A program made the position numbers and the translations under genes. Shown here piece after piece: positions 37,010-45,374 of a stretch of DNA of 64,000 bases. Under the pieces are notes generated by a model. The model saw nothing but the letters and a program-made list of their open reading frames with translations. It did not search any database and was not told where the DNA came from. This DNA comes from Obesumbacterium proteus (GTDB taxonomy: Bacteria > Pseudomonadota > Gammaproteobacteria > Enterobacterales > Enterobacteriaceae), in the NCBI RefSeq assembly GCF_001586165.1, contig NZ_CP014608.1, positions 4,464,001 through 4,528,000 of the forward strand, in the 5' to 3' direction. Within the stretch, counting starts at the first letter, position 1. Each line of letters opens with the position of its first letter.

Positions 37010-37528
37010 TTATAGGCCCAGCAGTTTTTCTTCGAGTTGTTCCACTTGCTGCTGTAGCTTGTCGAGAAAACGTAGCTTGCGCACGGTGTCTGCGGCTGAT
37101 TCCCACTGCTGTTGATCCAGCTCGGAAAGCATTTGCGCACTGCGCGTTTTGGTCATTTTAGCGATCCGCGCAGAAAAGGCCATGAGTGCCTCTTCGGGAT
37201 CAGCATGCCGTGCAATACCATCCAGCTCCTCACGCAGTTCAAGTTGTTCCATCAGGAACGACGTATCGCGCATGGTGTGCTGTTCATTGCCTAAGTCAAA
37301 CCCTTGTAATGACAGCATATACTCTGCGCGTTTAAGGGGATGTTTTAACGTTTGGTAGGCATCATTGATGGTTGCAGCTTGTTGAATAGCCTGCATACGC
37401 TCGCGTTCAGGTTTAGACGCATAGCGATCGGGATGGAATTGACGCTGCAATTCCTGATAGCGTGAAGCAAGAAGGCTGCCGTCCACTGGGTAGCGAACCG
37501 GCAGCCCGAATAATGTGAAGTAATCCAT
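37010..37528 (-). CDS. hscB: J-domain co-chaperone HscB
   Basis: Hsp20/J-type partner that presents IscU to HscA. It has 172 residues. The J domain carries the HPD tripeptide (QRQFHPDRYAS); the C-terminal three-helix domain binds IscU. The start at 37528 (MDYFTLFGLP) matches the family; an earlier in-frame start is not conserved. Unusually, a palindromic repeat element lies between it and iscA, so hscB expression may depend on read-through of that element or on a local promoter. Confidence 0.95.
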   Translation of the reverse strand: MDYFTLFGLPVRYPVDGSLLASRYQELQRQFHPDRYASKPERERMQAIQQAATINDAYQTLKHPLKRAEYMLSLQGFDLGNEQHTMRDTSFLMEQLELREELDGIARHADPEEALMAFSARIAKMTKTRSAQMLSELDQQQWESAADTVRKLRFLDKLQQQVEQLEEKLLGL

Positions 37529-37576
37529 GCCGTGCTCTGATGTTGGTCTGTGGATGAGGTATCCCAAAATACCTCA

Positions 37577-37703
37577 TATACCCTAAATAATTCGAGTTGC
37601 AGGAAGGCGGCAAGTTTGTGTGCCCCTAGCAGCATAGATAGCTATGTAACTAGAGTGAACAAACGTAGCCAACGCACATGCGGCTCGAAGTATGACGGGT
37701 ATA
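37577..37703. repeat. Palindromic MITE-like element inside the isc operon
   Basis: About 127 bp with imperfect terminal inverted repeats: TATACCC...TTCGAG at one end and CTCGAAGTATGACGGGTATA at the other, with a smaller internal palindrome CATAG-ATAG-CTATG. The ends resemble the non-autonomous palindromic elements common between genes in Yersinia, Serratia and relatives (YPAL-type); that assignment is from memory. It lies in the iscA-hscB gap, so it is transcribed with the operon. Confidence 0.75.
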
Positions 37704-37736
37704 CAAAACGTTGCGATACGTCAGTAGTCCGGCCAA

Positions 37737-38060
37737 TCAGACGTTAAAGCTTTCGCCGCAGCCGCACTCGCTGGTCATATTTGGGTTGTTGAATTTGAAG
37801 CCTTCGTTCAAGCCTTCTTTCACGAAGTCCAACTGAGTACCGTCAAGATACGCCAGGCTTTTACCATCAACGATCACTCTTACGCCTTTGTCTTCAAACA
37901 CCACGTCATCTTCATTAGGTGCATCAACAAATTCCAGTACATACGCCATTCCCGAACAGCCAGAAGTTCTCACTCCCAGACGTAAGCCATACCCTTTACC
38001 GCGGTTAGCCAAAAATGTCTGTACGCGCTGTGCGGCAGCGTCGCTCATGCTAATAGACAT
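37737..38060 (-). CDS. iscA: A-type iron-sulfur carrier IscA
   Basis: Carrier that delivers clusters to target proteins. It has 107 residues with the three conserved cysteines C35, C99 and C101 (TSGCSGMAY and ECGCGESF). It lies 100 bp downstream of iscU in the iscRSUA part of the operon. Confidence 0.97.
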   Translation of the reverse strand: MSISMSDAAAQRVQTFLANRGKGYGLRLGVRTSGCSGMAYVLEFVDAPNEDDVVFEDKGVRVIVDGKSLAYLDGTQLDFVKEGLNEGFKFNNPNMTSECGCGESFNV

Positions 38061-38160
38061 ACAACAACCTCAATTCTTATTAAGCGTTTCTCTGATAACG
38101 GCTACTGGCGATTCAATCTTAAATCGCCAGTCCTGAAACCCACTGAAAAACGTCTACAGA

Positions 38161-38547
38161 TTACTTAGCGGAATGCTTGGTTTTATAATCAGCAATCGCC
38201 GCTTTAATGGCATCTTCAGCCAGAATCGAACAGTGAATCTTCACCGGAGGCAGAGCCAGTTCTTCAGCGATATCAGTATTCTTGATAGCCTGAGCCTGAT
38301 CCAAAGATTTGCCTTTTACCCATTCGGTAACCAGTGAACTTGATGCGATTGCTGAACCACAGCCATAAGTCTTAAAGCGGGCGTCTTCAATGATACCCTC
38401 ATTGTTGACTTTAATCTGCAACTTCATCACGTCGCCACACGCAGGTGCACCGACCATGCCGCTACCAATGCTCGGATCTTCGTTGTCGAAGGAACCGACG
38501 TTGCGCGGATTTTCATAATGATCAATAACTTTGTCGCTGTAAGCCAT
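38161..38547 (-). CDS. iscU: Fe-S cluster scaffold IscU
   Basis: Scaffold on which [2Fe-2S] clusters are built from sulfur supplied by IscS. It has 128 residues; ligands C37, C63 and C106 with D39 and H105 are all present. The HscA recognition motif LPPVK is at 99-103. It follows iscS by 30 bp. Confidence 0.98.
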   Translation of the reverse strand: MAYSDKVIDHYENPRNVGSFDNEDPSIGSGMVGAPACGDVMKLQIKVNNEGIIEDARFKTYGCGSAIASSSLVTEWVKGKSLDQAQAIKNTDIAEELALPPVKIHCSILAEDAIKAAIADYKTKHSAK

Positions 38548-38577
38548 AACGTTACTCCTTAAATTTGAATCCTGAGA

Positions 38578-39792
38578 TTAATGAGCAGCCCACTCAATGG
38601 TGCTGATGTCTACGCCCTGCTTGAACATATCCCACAGCGGAGACAGGTCACGCAGACGGCCAATAGACTTACGAACCAGAGCAATGGCGTAGTCGATCTC
38701 TTCTTCCGTGGTAAAGCGACCCAATGAGAAACGAATTGAGCTGTGTGCTAACTCATCGTTCATTCCCAAAGCACGCAGCACGTATGACGGCTCCAAACTC
38801 GCAGAAGTACAGGCAGAACCAGAAGACACGGCCAGATCTTTCAGAGCCATAATCAGCGATTCGCCTTCGACGTAATTAAAGCTTACGTTCAGGATATTCG
38901 GTGCACCGTGCTCTAAAGAGCCGTTGAGGTACACTTCTTCAAGATCTTTCAGGCCATCCCACAGACGGTCACGCAGCGCGCGCAGACGTGGAACTTCGGT
39001 AGCCATTTCTTCTTTAGCGATACGGTAAGCTTCACCCATACCGACGATCTGATGAACAGGCAACGTGCCTGAACGCATACCACGTTCATGACCACCGCCG
39101 TGCATCTGTGCTTCGATACGAACGCGTGGTTTACGGCGAACGTACAGGGCACCAATCCCTTTCGGGCCATAAATTTTGTGGCCGGAGAAGGACATCAAAT
39201 CGACTTTCAATTTGCTCAAATCGATCGGCAGCTTGCCAACGCTTTGCGTCGCATCAACATGGAAGATGATGCCACGGCTGCGGCACAGTTCACCGATAGC
39301 TTCGATGTCCTGAATCACGCCGATTTCATTGTTTACATGCATGATAGAAACCACGATGGTGTCTTCACGCATAGCTGCTTCCAGCTCTTTAAGATCGATA
39401 ATACCGTTACGCTGCGGTGCCAGATAGGTCACTTCGAAGCCTTCACGTTCTAACTGACGGCAGGTGTCCAGCACGGCTTTGTGTTCGGTTTTGCTGGTGA
39501 TAATGTGCTTGCCTTTTTTCTGATAGAAATTGGCAGCGCCTTTAATCGCCAGGTTGTCAGATTCGGTTGCACCGGAGGTAAAGACGATCTCACGCGGATC
39601 GGCACCGACCAGTTCAGCAATGTTGTTACGTGCGATATCTACCGCTTCTTCCGCCTGCCACCCGAAACGGTGGGAACGCGAAGCCGGGTTACCGAAAGTA
39701 CCGTCCAAGGTTAAAAACTGCATCATCTTCTCAGCTACGCGCGGATCGGCTGGCGTAGTGGCTGAATAGTCTAGATAAATCGGTAATTTCAT
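38578..39792 (-). CDS. iscS: Cysteine desulfurase IscS
   Basis: PLP enzyme that removes sulfur from cysteine for Fe-S clusters, thiolated tRNAs and cofactors. It has 404 residues, the E. coli length. The PLP lysine is in MSFSGHKIYGPKG (K206 by family numbering) and the persulfide-forming cysteine in SSGSACTSASLEP (C328). It lies between iscR and iscU. Confidence 0.98.
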   Translation of the reverse strand: MKLPIYLDYSATTPADPRVAEKMMQFLTLDGTFGNPASRSHRFGWQAEEAVDIARNNIAELVGADPREIVFTSGATESDNLAIKGAANFYQKKGKHIITSKTEHKAVLDTCRQLEREGFEVTYLAPQRNGIIDLKELEAAMREDTIVVSIMHVNNEIGVIQDIEAIGELCRSRGIIFHVDATQSVGKLPIDLSKLKVDLMSFSGHKIYGPKGIGALYVRRKPRVRIEAQMHGGGHERGMRSGTLPVHQIVGMGEAYRIAKEEMATEVPRLRALRDRLWDGLKDLEEVYLNGSLEHGAPNILNVSFNYVEGESLIMALKDLAVSSGSACTSASLEPSYVLRALGMNDELAHSSIRFSLGRFTTEEEIDYAIALVRKSIGRLRDLSPLWDMFKQGVDISTIEWAAH

Positions 39793-39863
39793 TCTCTTGC
39801 TCCGTACATCACTTCCAAATTAGTACATTTAAAGAAAGTGTTATGACTCGTCGTCGCAGCTGC

Positions 39864-40361
39864 TTATGCGCGCAGATTCACGTTAATCGTGTCCTGACGA
39901 CCGTTAGTATTGGCACCACGACGCGTATCGGAATTCTGGCGATCGGCAACATCCAGCACTTCTTGGTTATTCACCAATTCAGCCAGAGTGATGTTATTCA
40001 GAAAACCGCTGATACGCTCACTCAGGTCACGCCATAGCGTGTGCGTCAGACAACGGGTTCCACCCTGACAACCTTCTTTACCCTGACAGCGCGTTGCATC
40101 AACAGATTCATCAACGGCAGTGATCACGGTACCGACGGCGATTTCTGCTGCGTCTTTACCCAGCAAATAACCACCGCCTGGCCCACGCACGCTGGAAACT
40201 AATCCATTTTTGCGCAGGCGTGAAAATAATTGTTCCAAATAAGAGAGCGAGATGCCCTGACGTTCGGAAATATCTGCCAGTGGAACTGGCCCTTCCTGGG
40301 AGTGCAATGCCACATCAAGCATGGCTGTAACAGCGTAACGGCCTTTGGATGTCAGTCTCAT
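39864..40361 (-). CDS. iscR: Rrf2-family transcriptional regulator IscR
   Basis: [2Fe-2S] sensor that represses the isc operon when clusters are plentiful. It has 165 residues. The winged helix-turn-helix (ISLSYLEQLFSRLRKNGLV) is followed by the cluster ligands C92, C98, C104 and H107 (RCQGKEGCQGGTRCLTH). It heads the isc operon, and two IscR-type sites sit upstream. Confidence 0.98.
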   Translation of the reverse strand: MRLTSKGRYAVTAMLDVALHSQEGPVPLADISERQGISLSYLEQLFSRLRKNGLVSSVRGPGGGYLLGKDAAEIAVGTVITAVDESVDATRCQGKEGCQGGTRCLTHTLWRDLSERISGFLNNITLAELVNNQEVLDVADRQNSDTRRGANTNGRQDTINVNLRA

Positions 40362-40426
40362 GGCAAATAGTAACCTTTAAGAAAAAAGATGAAACACGCT
40401 TACTTATCGAACGCGTTAATTTTCTC

Positions 40427-40451
40427 ATTCCTGAGTAAAACAGTCAACTAT
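40427..40451 (-). promoter_or_regulatory. IscR type 1 site overlapping the iscR promoter
   Basis: Read on the minus strand, these 25 bases match the type 1 IscR consensus (ATASYYGACTRWWWYAGTCRRSTAT) at 23 positions. The TTGACT inside it can be the -35 element of the iscR promoter, as in E. coli. It lies 66 bp upstream of the iscR start. Confidence 0.8.
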
Positions 40452-40476
40452 TTAACCTAGTAATTCACTCAACTAT
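40452..40476 (-). promoter_or_regulatory. Second, weaker IscR type 1 site
   Basis: Directly adjacent to the first site and in the same orientation, these 25 bases match the type 1 consensus at about 20 positions. Paired IscR sites at the iscR promoter are the arrangement known in E. coli. Confidence 0.65.
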
Positions 40477-40592
40477 TACATCTTGTTAAAAAACGTTACC
40501 ACTGGAACAACAATCCCTGTTTACTATCAGCATCTTACTCATCGGAATACCTGTGTATTTTACTATGATATTCCGACGAAAGCAGTCATGAA

Positions 40593-41324
40593 TTAGTGCT
40601 TTCCGTGCTCTTGCTTCTCAATTGAAGCCAAAATACCGCGCAAAATGTTCAATTCTTGCGCTTCAGGACGCGCTCGCGTAAACAATCGACGCAGGCGGCT
40701 CATGATATTTCCTGGATGCGTTGGGCGAATGAAGCCTGTCGCATGCAGCGTTTCTTCCAGATGAGCATAGAAACGTTCAAGATCGTCGACCAACGGATAT
40801 GGCTCTTCTTCTGCTACCGGCTGATGAGCGGCAATACGATCCAGATGCGCTACGCGAATTTCATACGCGATGATCTGCACCGCCATGGCTAAATTCAGAG
40901 AGCTATATTCTGGGTTAGCAGGGATGGCGACATGATAATGACACTTTTGCAGCTCATCATTGGTCAAGCCCACGCGCTCACGACCAAACACAATCGCCAC
41001 TGGCGCATGCTCAGATTCCATCGCGCTGCGCTGGCCACATTCACGCGGTTCGAGCATTGGCCACGGCAGTGAACGCGAACGAGCGCTCGTTCCGACAACC
41101 AAGCTACAACCGGCAATAGCTTCATCGAAAGTATCCACGATAGTGGCATTACCAATCACATCGCTGGCACCCGCAGATAAGGCGATAGCCTGAGAATCTG
41201 GCTTTACCAGTGGATTGACGAGATAGAGGTTGGTTAACCCCATGGTTTTCATAGCTCGTGCAGTCGAACCCATGTTTCCGGTATGGGAAGTCTCCACCAG
41301 CACAATACGAATGTTGTCCAGCAT
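40593..41324 (-). CDS. trmJ: tRNA (cytidine/uridine-2'-O)-methyltransferase TrmJ
   Basis: SPOUT-class enzyme that 2'-O-methylates position 32 of several tRNAs. It has 243 residues (246 in E. coli). The N-terminal RIVLVETSHTGNMGSTARAM and the trefoil-knot segments IVFGRERVGLTNDEL and ANPEYSSLNLAMAVQ are conserved. The start at 41324 (MLDNIRIVL) fits the family better than one 14 codons upstream. It lies between iscR and the divergent suhB. Confidence 0.96.
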   Translation of the reverse strand: MLDNIRIVLVETSHTGNMGSTARAMKTMGLTNLYLVNPLVKPDSQAIALSAGASDVIGNATIVDTFDEAIAGCSLVVGTSARSRSLPWPMLEPRECGQRSAMESEHAPVAIVFGRERVGLTNDELQKCHYHVAIPANPEYSSLNLAMAVQIIAYEIRVAHLDRIAAHQPVAEEEPYPLVDDLERFYAHLEETLHATGFIRPTHPGNIMSRLRRLFTRARPEAQELNILRGILASIEKQEHGKH

Positions 41325-41574
41325 GCTAACTCTGATTTGGTTTGGATAATCGCGATATCTTAACATAAAGCGTCTATTGATCGTTTCTATTGATTTAATC
41401 CGTTTCTGATAGAATTCTCATTATTGGCTTTTCGTTGGCCTCGCAAACGCCCCATCACAATAGGTTTGCCAAATATAAAGAAGAGATGAATTGAAATCAG
41501 ACGTGGCTGTTTAATTCGCAGCCTGCTATACTGCGCGCCGTTTCCTGTTCTTTAACATCCCGTGGAAGATACCC

Positions 41575-42378
41575 ATGCATCCGATGCTGAATATCGCCAT
41601 ACGCGCTGCGCGTAAGGCTGGTAACCTGATTGCCAAAAATTACGAAACTCCTGACGCTGTTGAAACTACACAGAAAGGCAGCAACGATTTCGTGACCAAC
41701 GTTGACCGTGACGCTGAACACCTGATCATTGAGACTATCCGTAAGTCTTACCCTAAGCACACGATTATCAGCGAAGAACGCGGTGAATTGGTCGGTGAAG
41801 ATCACGACATTCAATGGGTAGTTGATCCACTGGATGGCACTGCAAACTTCATCAAACGTCTTCCACACTTCGCGGTATCTATCGCTGTACGCATCAAAGG
41901 CCGTACAGAAGTTGCTGTGGTCTATGATCCAATGCGTAACGAACTGTTCACTGCAACCCGCGGTCAGGGTGCACAGCTGAACGGCTATCGTCTGCGCGGC
42001 ACAACCGCTAAAGATTTAGACGGCACCATTCTGGCGACCGGCTTCCCGTTCAAAGTCAAACAGCACGCGCCTGCTTATATTGCTATCCTTGGCAAACTGT
42101 TTACACAGTGTGCAGACTTCCGTCGCACCGGTTCTGCAGCGCTTGATCTGGCCTATGTTGCCGCTGGTCGCGTTGACGGTTTCTTTGAAATCGGCCTGAA
42201 GCCTTGGGATTTTGCCGGTGGCGAATTGCTGGTTCGTGAAGCAGGCGGTCTGGTTACCGACTTCGTTGGCGGCCACAACTACCTGAGCTCTGGCAACATC
42301 ATCGCGGGCAACCCTCGCGTGGTGAAATCCATTCTGGCCAATGTGCGTGACGAACTGAGCGAAGCGTTGAAGCGTTAA
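41575..42378 (+). CDS. suhB: Inositol-1-monophosphatase / antitermination factor SuhB
   Basis: Mg-dependent inositol monophosphatase-fold protein; in E. coli SuhB also joins the rRNA antitermination complex with Nus factors. It has 267 residues. The metal-binding motif WVVDPLDGTANFIK and the second motif KPWDFAGGELL are intact. It is divergent from trmJ and ends at a strong bidirectional terminator. Confidence 0.97.
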   Translation: MHPMLNIAIRAARKAGNLIAKNYETPDAVETTQKGSNDFVTNVDRDAEHLIIETIRKSYPKHTIISEERGELVGEDHDIQWVVDPLDGTANFIKRLPHFAVSIAVRIKGRTEVAVVYDPMRNELFTATRGQGAQLNGYRLRGTTAKDLDGTILATGFPFKVKQHAPAYIAILGKLFTQCADFRRTGSAALDLAYVAAGRVDGFFEIGLKPWDFAGGELLVREAGGLVTDFVGGHNYLSSGNIIAGNPRVVKSILANVRDELSEALKR

Positions 42379-42396
42379 TACTTCCGCTCGTTGAGT

Positions 42397-42426
42397 AAAA
42401 AAACCGTCTTAAAGACGGTTTTTTTT
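42397..42426. terminator. Bidirectional terminator between suhB and the Ni/Co transporter gene
   Basis: AAAACCGTCT paired with AGACGGTTTT, flanked by A and T tracts, between convergent genes. It starts 18 bases after the suhB stop. Confidence 0.92.
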
Positions 42427-42443
42427 GTTTTTATCACGATGCG

Positions 42444-43466
42444 TTAACGCCCAAAAACTCTGCCACTGCCCATCCCTACTGGAATTGCGCTTTGGTACAT
42501 CAGCAAACCAATAAAAATAAGCAACGCGCCACCGATAAACATCAGCAGCAATCCCCAATATGGGCTAAAGCTACGACCTCGTTCAATCGCCCAGCGGACA
42601 ACTATCTGTCGCGCCATATGAACCAAAAGTGCAATTCCGCTGATCGTTAATGCCGTCCCCGCCGCCATCGCCATCGCCGCTAAAATACCCCAGCTATAAA
42701 CCCCGATCACTTTGGAAAATAACAGCACCAGTATGGCCCCCGAGCACGGGCGCATTCCCATTGCAGCAACAACCGCAAACTGCGTTTTCCACGTAGTCGC
42801 CGCCGCAATTTCACTATCACTCGCCACATGTTTATGCCCACAACCGCAGTTAGCTGAGTGCCGATGCTCCTGATGAACATTCTGGTTCAACGGCTTAATG
42901 GCAGAAATCTGCAAAGGAGTAGAAGACGTCCGCCGTCTAAGCGTGAAGACCTTCCTTAGAGCGCGCCAGCAAAGAGCCGCCCCTAAAACAACCACCAGCA
43001 GATAGCTGGCTTTCTCTAGCCAGAAACTGCTTTGATGCAGATAGCGTGTCGAAAGCTGCAAAACACCTAACACTCCCGAAACAAGAGCTATCGCGACCAG
43101 ACCTTGTAGCAGTGAAGCAGCTAAGGTCAGGCGTACACTGCTACGTAGCCGAGATGGGTTAGTGGCCAAATACGTCGTTATCACAACTTTGCCATGCCCA
43201 GGCCCCAGAGCATGAAGGACGCCATAGGCAAAACTCAGCCCAACCAGTGTTAAGCCAGCCTGTTTGGAATTATTCCCAACCTCCTGCAAAAGCTGGGACA
43301 TTGATTGATGCAGTGATTTTTGCCATTCGATCGCCACAAAAAGCCAATCGTTCCAATGAACAGCGCCATACGTCACCCCTGAAATCAGCAGCAATGCCGC
43401 TACAACCAAAGGCACATAGCGCCATCGTGTCTTTTTTTTGTGGGTTGTCGGAATAATCAATGACAT
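42444..43466 (-). CDS. Nickel/cobalt transporter (RcnA/COG2215-like)
   Basis: A 340-residue inner-membrane protein with about six hydrophobic segments. The conserved YGVLHALGPGHGKVVITTY and GMRPCSGAILVLLFSK motifs are typical of the RcnA/COG2215 nickel-cobalt family. A His/Cys-rich cytosolic loop (HQEHRHSANCGCGHKH) suits Ni or Co binding. Its start overlaps the end of the DUF1007 gene by 10 bp. DUF1007 proteins regularly accompany this transporter family, so the two likely act together; direction of transport is not decidable from sequence. Confidence 0.88.
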   Translation of the reverse strand: MSLIIPTTHKKKTRWRYVPLVVAALLLISGVTYGAVHWNDWLFVAIEWQKSLHQSMSQLLQEVGNNSKQAGLTLVGLSFAYGVLHALGPGHGKVVITTYLATNPSRLRSSVRLTLAASLLQGLVAIALVSGVLGVLQLSTRYLHQSSFWLEKASYLLVVVLGAALCWRALRKVFTLRRRTSSTPLQISAIKPLNQNVHQEHRHSANCGCGHKHVASDSEIAAATTWKTQFAVVAAMGMRPCSGAILVLLFSKVIGVYSWGILAAMAMAAGTALTISGIALLVHMARQIVVRWAIERGRSFSPYWGLLLMFIGGALLIFIGLLMYQSAIPVGMGSGRVFGR

Positions 43467-44122
43467 GTGATCTCCACGCGCTGCGCAAACTGTTTCCCGA
43501 GCTCCATGTCTTCATCAGGAGCATCTGCTTTATCAAGGTTTTGTGCATAGGCTTGCAACGACGTATCTGGTTTAGGCGTTATCAATGCTAATTTACATCT
43601 CGCCTGAACATCGACAGGCAGAGTGATAGAAGCCGCATCGGTGTAGGTCATATCGACGTAATACGTGGGATCGTAAGTCAACACGGAAAAATTGGCGTTC
43701 AAAGGCTGCGGTTTTGCCAGCAGCATTTCAAATGACAAAATAGCGTTATTGCCGTCGCGGCTGAGGTGATATTCACGAGGGCGATCAAGGAATTTAACCT
43801 TTTTGCCATCATGATAGAATTCAGTAAAGTAGTGCTGACCAATCACGTTTGCCATCACTTCTGCAGCTAGCTGTTTCCAGATTTCTGACCCGTTCGCCGC
43901 ATTGCCTGCATCGTAGAGCAAATCGGCCGATGTGAGCGGATCCATCGTCCACGTCATGTTCATTCCGATCAGTTGATTATCGTTCACCACAAACGCATTT
44001 TTCATTTCAATAAAACTATGCGGGTGCGCTAACCCAGCGCGAGAAAAAATGAGCCCGCCGATCGTGATTAACAAACTAGACCACCGTAGGAATTGCTGTT
44101 TTTTAATCCCAAAATGCAACAT
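43457..44122 (-). CDS. DUF1007 family periplasmic protein, partner of the Ni/Co transporter
   Basis: A 221-residue protein with an N-terminal signal segment (WSSLLITIGGLIFSRAGLA) and the typical mature start HPHSFIEMKN. The body contains the DUF1007 stretch MTWTMDPLTSADLLYD. Histidines near the mature N-terminus could bind metal. It overlaps the transporter gene by 10 bp, which indicates translational coupling. The biochemical role is not established. Confidence 0.85.
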   Translation of the reverse strand: MLHFGIKKQQFLRWSSLLITIGGLIFSRAGLAHPHSFIEMKNAFVVNDNQLIGMNMTWTMDPLTSADLLYDAGNAANGSEIWKQLAAEVMANVIGQHYFTEFYHDGKKVKFLDRPREYHLSRDGNNAILSFEMLLAKPQPLNANFSVLTYDPTYYVDMTYTDAASITLPVDVQARCKLALITPKPDTSLQAYAQNLDKADAPDEDMELGKQFAQRVEITCH

Positions 44123-44295
44123 AAACGCCCTGTTTAATCCTTAGCAACAGCCGCAAAACGCGGCAGGTAATCAAATTCATTCATTTCTGTATCACAAAAA
44201 TACAAAAACATGGCACATCAGCACCGCGCCTTTGCACAACTTTGCTATTCTTAGCCAACAAAACATGTTCATTCACTGACCGAAACTAAAGAGAT

Positions 44296-45312
44296 ATGAA
44301 TATGAGTTTAGACACACCTCTGGTGCCTGAGCTCTCAGCACAGCAAAGGCACTGTAATCTTGTGCTATTGCTTTTCACACCGACAACCCCGCTACATCTG
44401 GCCACCGTTAGCCGGATTAATCGCGTTTTGCCCGCACAAGCCGAATTAGATATTCACAGCGTGGCGCAGGAAATCATGCGGTTTCATGCACTGCGTGTGA
44501 TCTTCCATCCTAAACAAGGCTATCGGCTACAAGGCTCGGCTTACGATCAGCGGCTTTGTTTGCTGCATTGGTTAAGGCGCTCTCAGCGGCTTGTTCCCAA
44601 CAGTATTGAAACTATTTTTGTGCCCCGCATCAATGAAAGCCCTACGGGTATCACTACAGCTCATTTTTCGCAGCAAATTATTGATGTGCTCGCTCAGGCC
44701 GAAGCCACCTTGCAGCGTAGTTTTAGCGACCAGCATCGCGATCTTATTCAGTCTTTCTTACACTACAGCCATTATCAAAGGCAAACGACACAGCTCCCGG
44801 TCTTTCCTGCGCATCTAAAACGCTGGCTGCAAGCCAAAGAAGAATATAGTGTGGCGAGAAATCTATGTCATGCCGCCTATGGGCAATTGCCAGATCCCGC
44901 ACTGGAACTTGAATCAGAATTTACCACGCTGTTATTAACGCTTATCAAAACCTACCGTTATTTGCCCCACGCTTACCCTGAAGATCGTCGCTTGATGGAT
45001 GAGATCGAGTTTGCCATTCGGCAAATAGAACAGGCCACTCGCGTCACATTTAGCCATCGAGAACAGCTTTGTACTCAGCTGTTTGCCCATATGGGGCCCG
45101 CGATTGAGCGATGCTTATTTGGTTTAAAAATCAGTAATCTGTTATTGGATGAAATCGAACTGCTTTATCCCGGCTTAATGAATATGACTCAACAGGCCGT
45201 TCGTCATATCGAACGCGATTACCATATTCATTTTCCGCCTGAAGAGCTTTGTCTGATCGCCGTGAGCTTTGGCGCATGGCTGATGCAGGAGGGCGTACTG
45301 GCAGACAAATAG
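44296..45312 (+). CDS. csiE: Stationary phase inducible protein CsiE
   Basis: A 338-residue protein with two helical PRD-like domains, related to E. coli CsiE, which is induced by carbon starvation through cAMP-CRP and sigma-S. Shared stretches are QRLCLLHWLRRS and the C-terminal ELCLIAVSFGAWLMQE. PRD domains usually respond to PTS phosphorylation, but no regulatory target is known. The ATG at 44296 has AGAGA upstream; a second ATG two codons in is possible. It converges on glyA across a terminator. Confidence 0.88.
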   Translation: MNMSLDTPLVPELSAQQRHCNLVLLLFTPTTPLHLATVSRINRVLPAQAELDIHSVAQEIMRFHALRVIFHPKQGYRLQGSAYDQRLCLLHWLRRSQRLVPNSIETIFVPRINESPTGITTAHFSQQIIDVLAQAEATLQRSFSDQHRDLIQSFLHYSHYQRQTTQLPVFPAHLKRWLQAKEEYSVARNLCHAAYGQLPDPALELESEFTTLLLTLIKTYRYLPHAYPEDRRLMDEIEFAIRQIEQATRVTFSHREQLCTQLFAHMGPAIERCLFGLKISNLLLDEIELLYPGLMNMTQQAVRHIERDYHIHFPPEELCLIAVSFGAWLMQEGVLADK

Positions 45313-45329
45313 ACGGTTTTCAGAAACAA

Positions 45330-45356
45330 AAAAGCCCGCTTTCAAAGCGGGCTTTT
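45330..45356. terminator. Bidirectional terminator between csiE and glyA
   Basis: An 11-bp stem AAAAGCCCGCT/AGCGGGCTTTT with a 5-base loop and A/T tracts on both sides, between the convergent stops of csiE and glyA. Confidence 0.93.
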
Positions 45357-45374
45357 CACATCAAGCAATAAAGA

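Noticed and set aside
40542..40576. TCGGAATA/TATTCCGA hairpin as a trmJ terminator
   Set aside because: The 19-base loop and missing T tract make it weak; kept out of the feature list.
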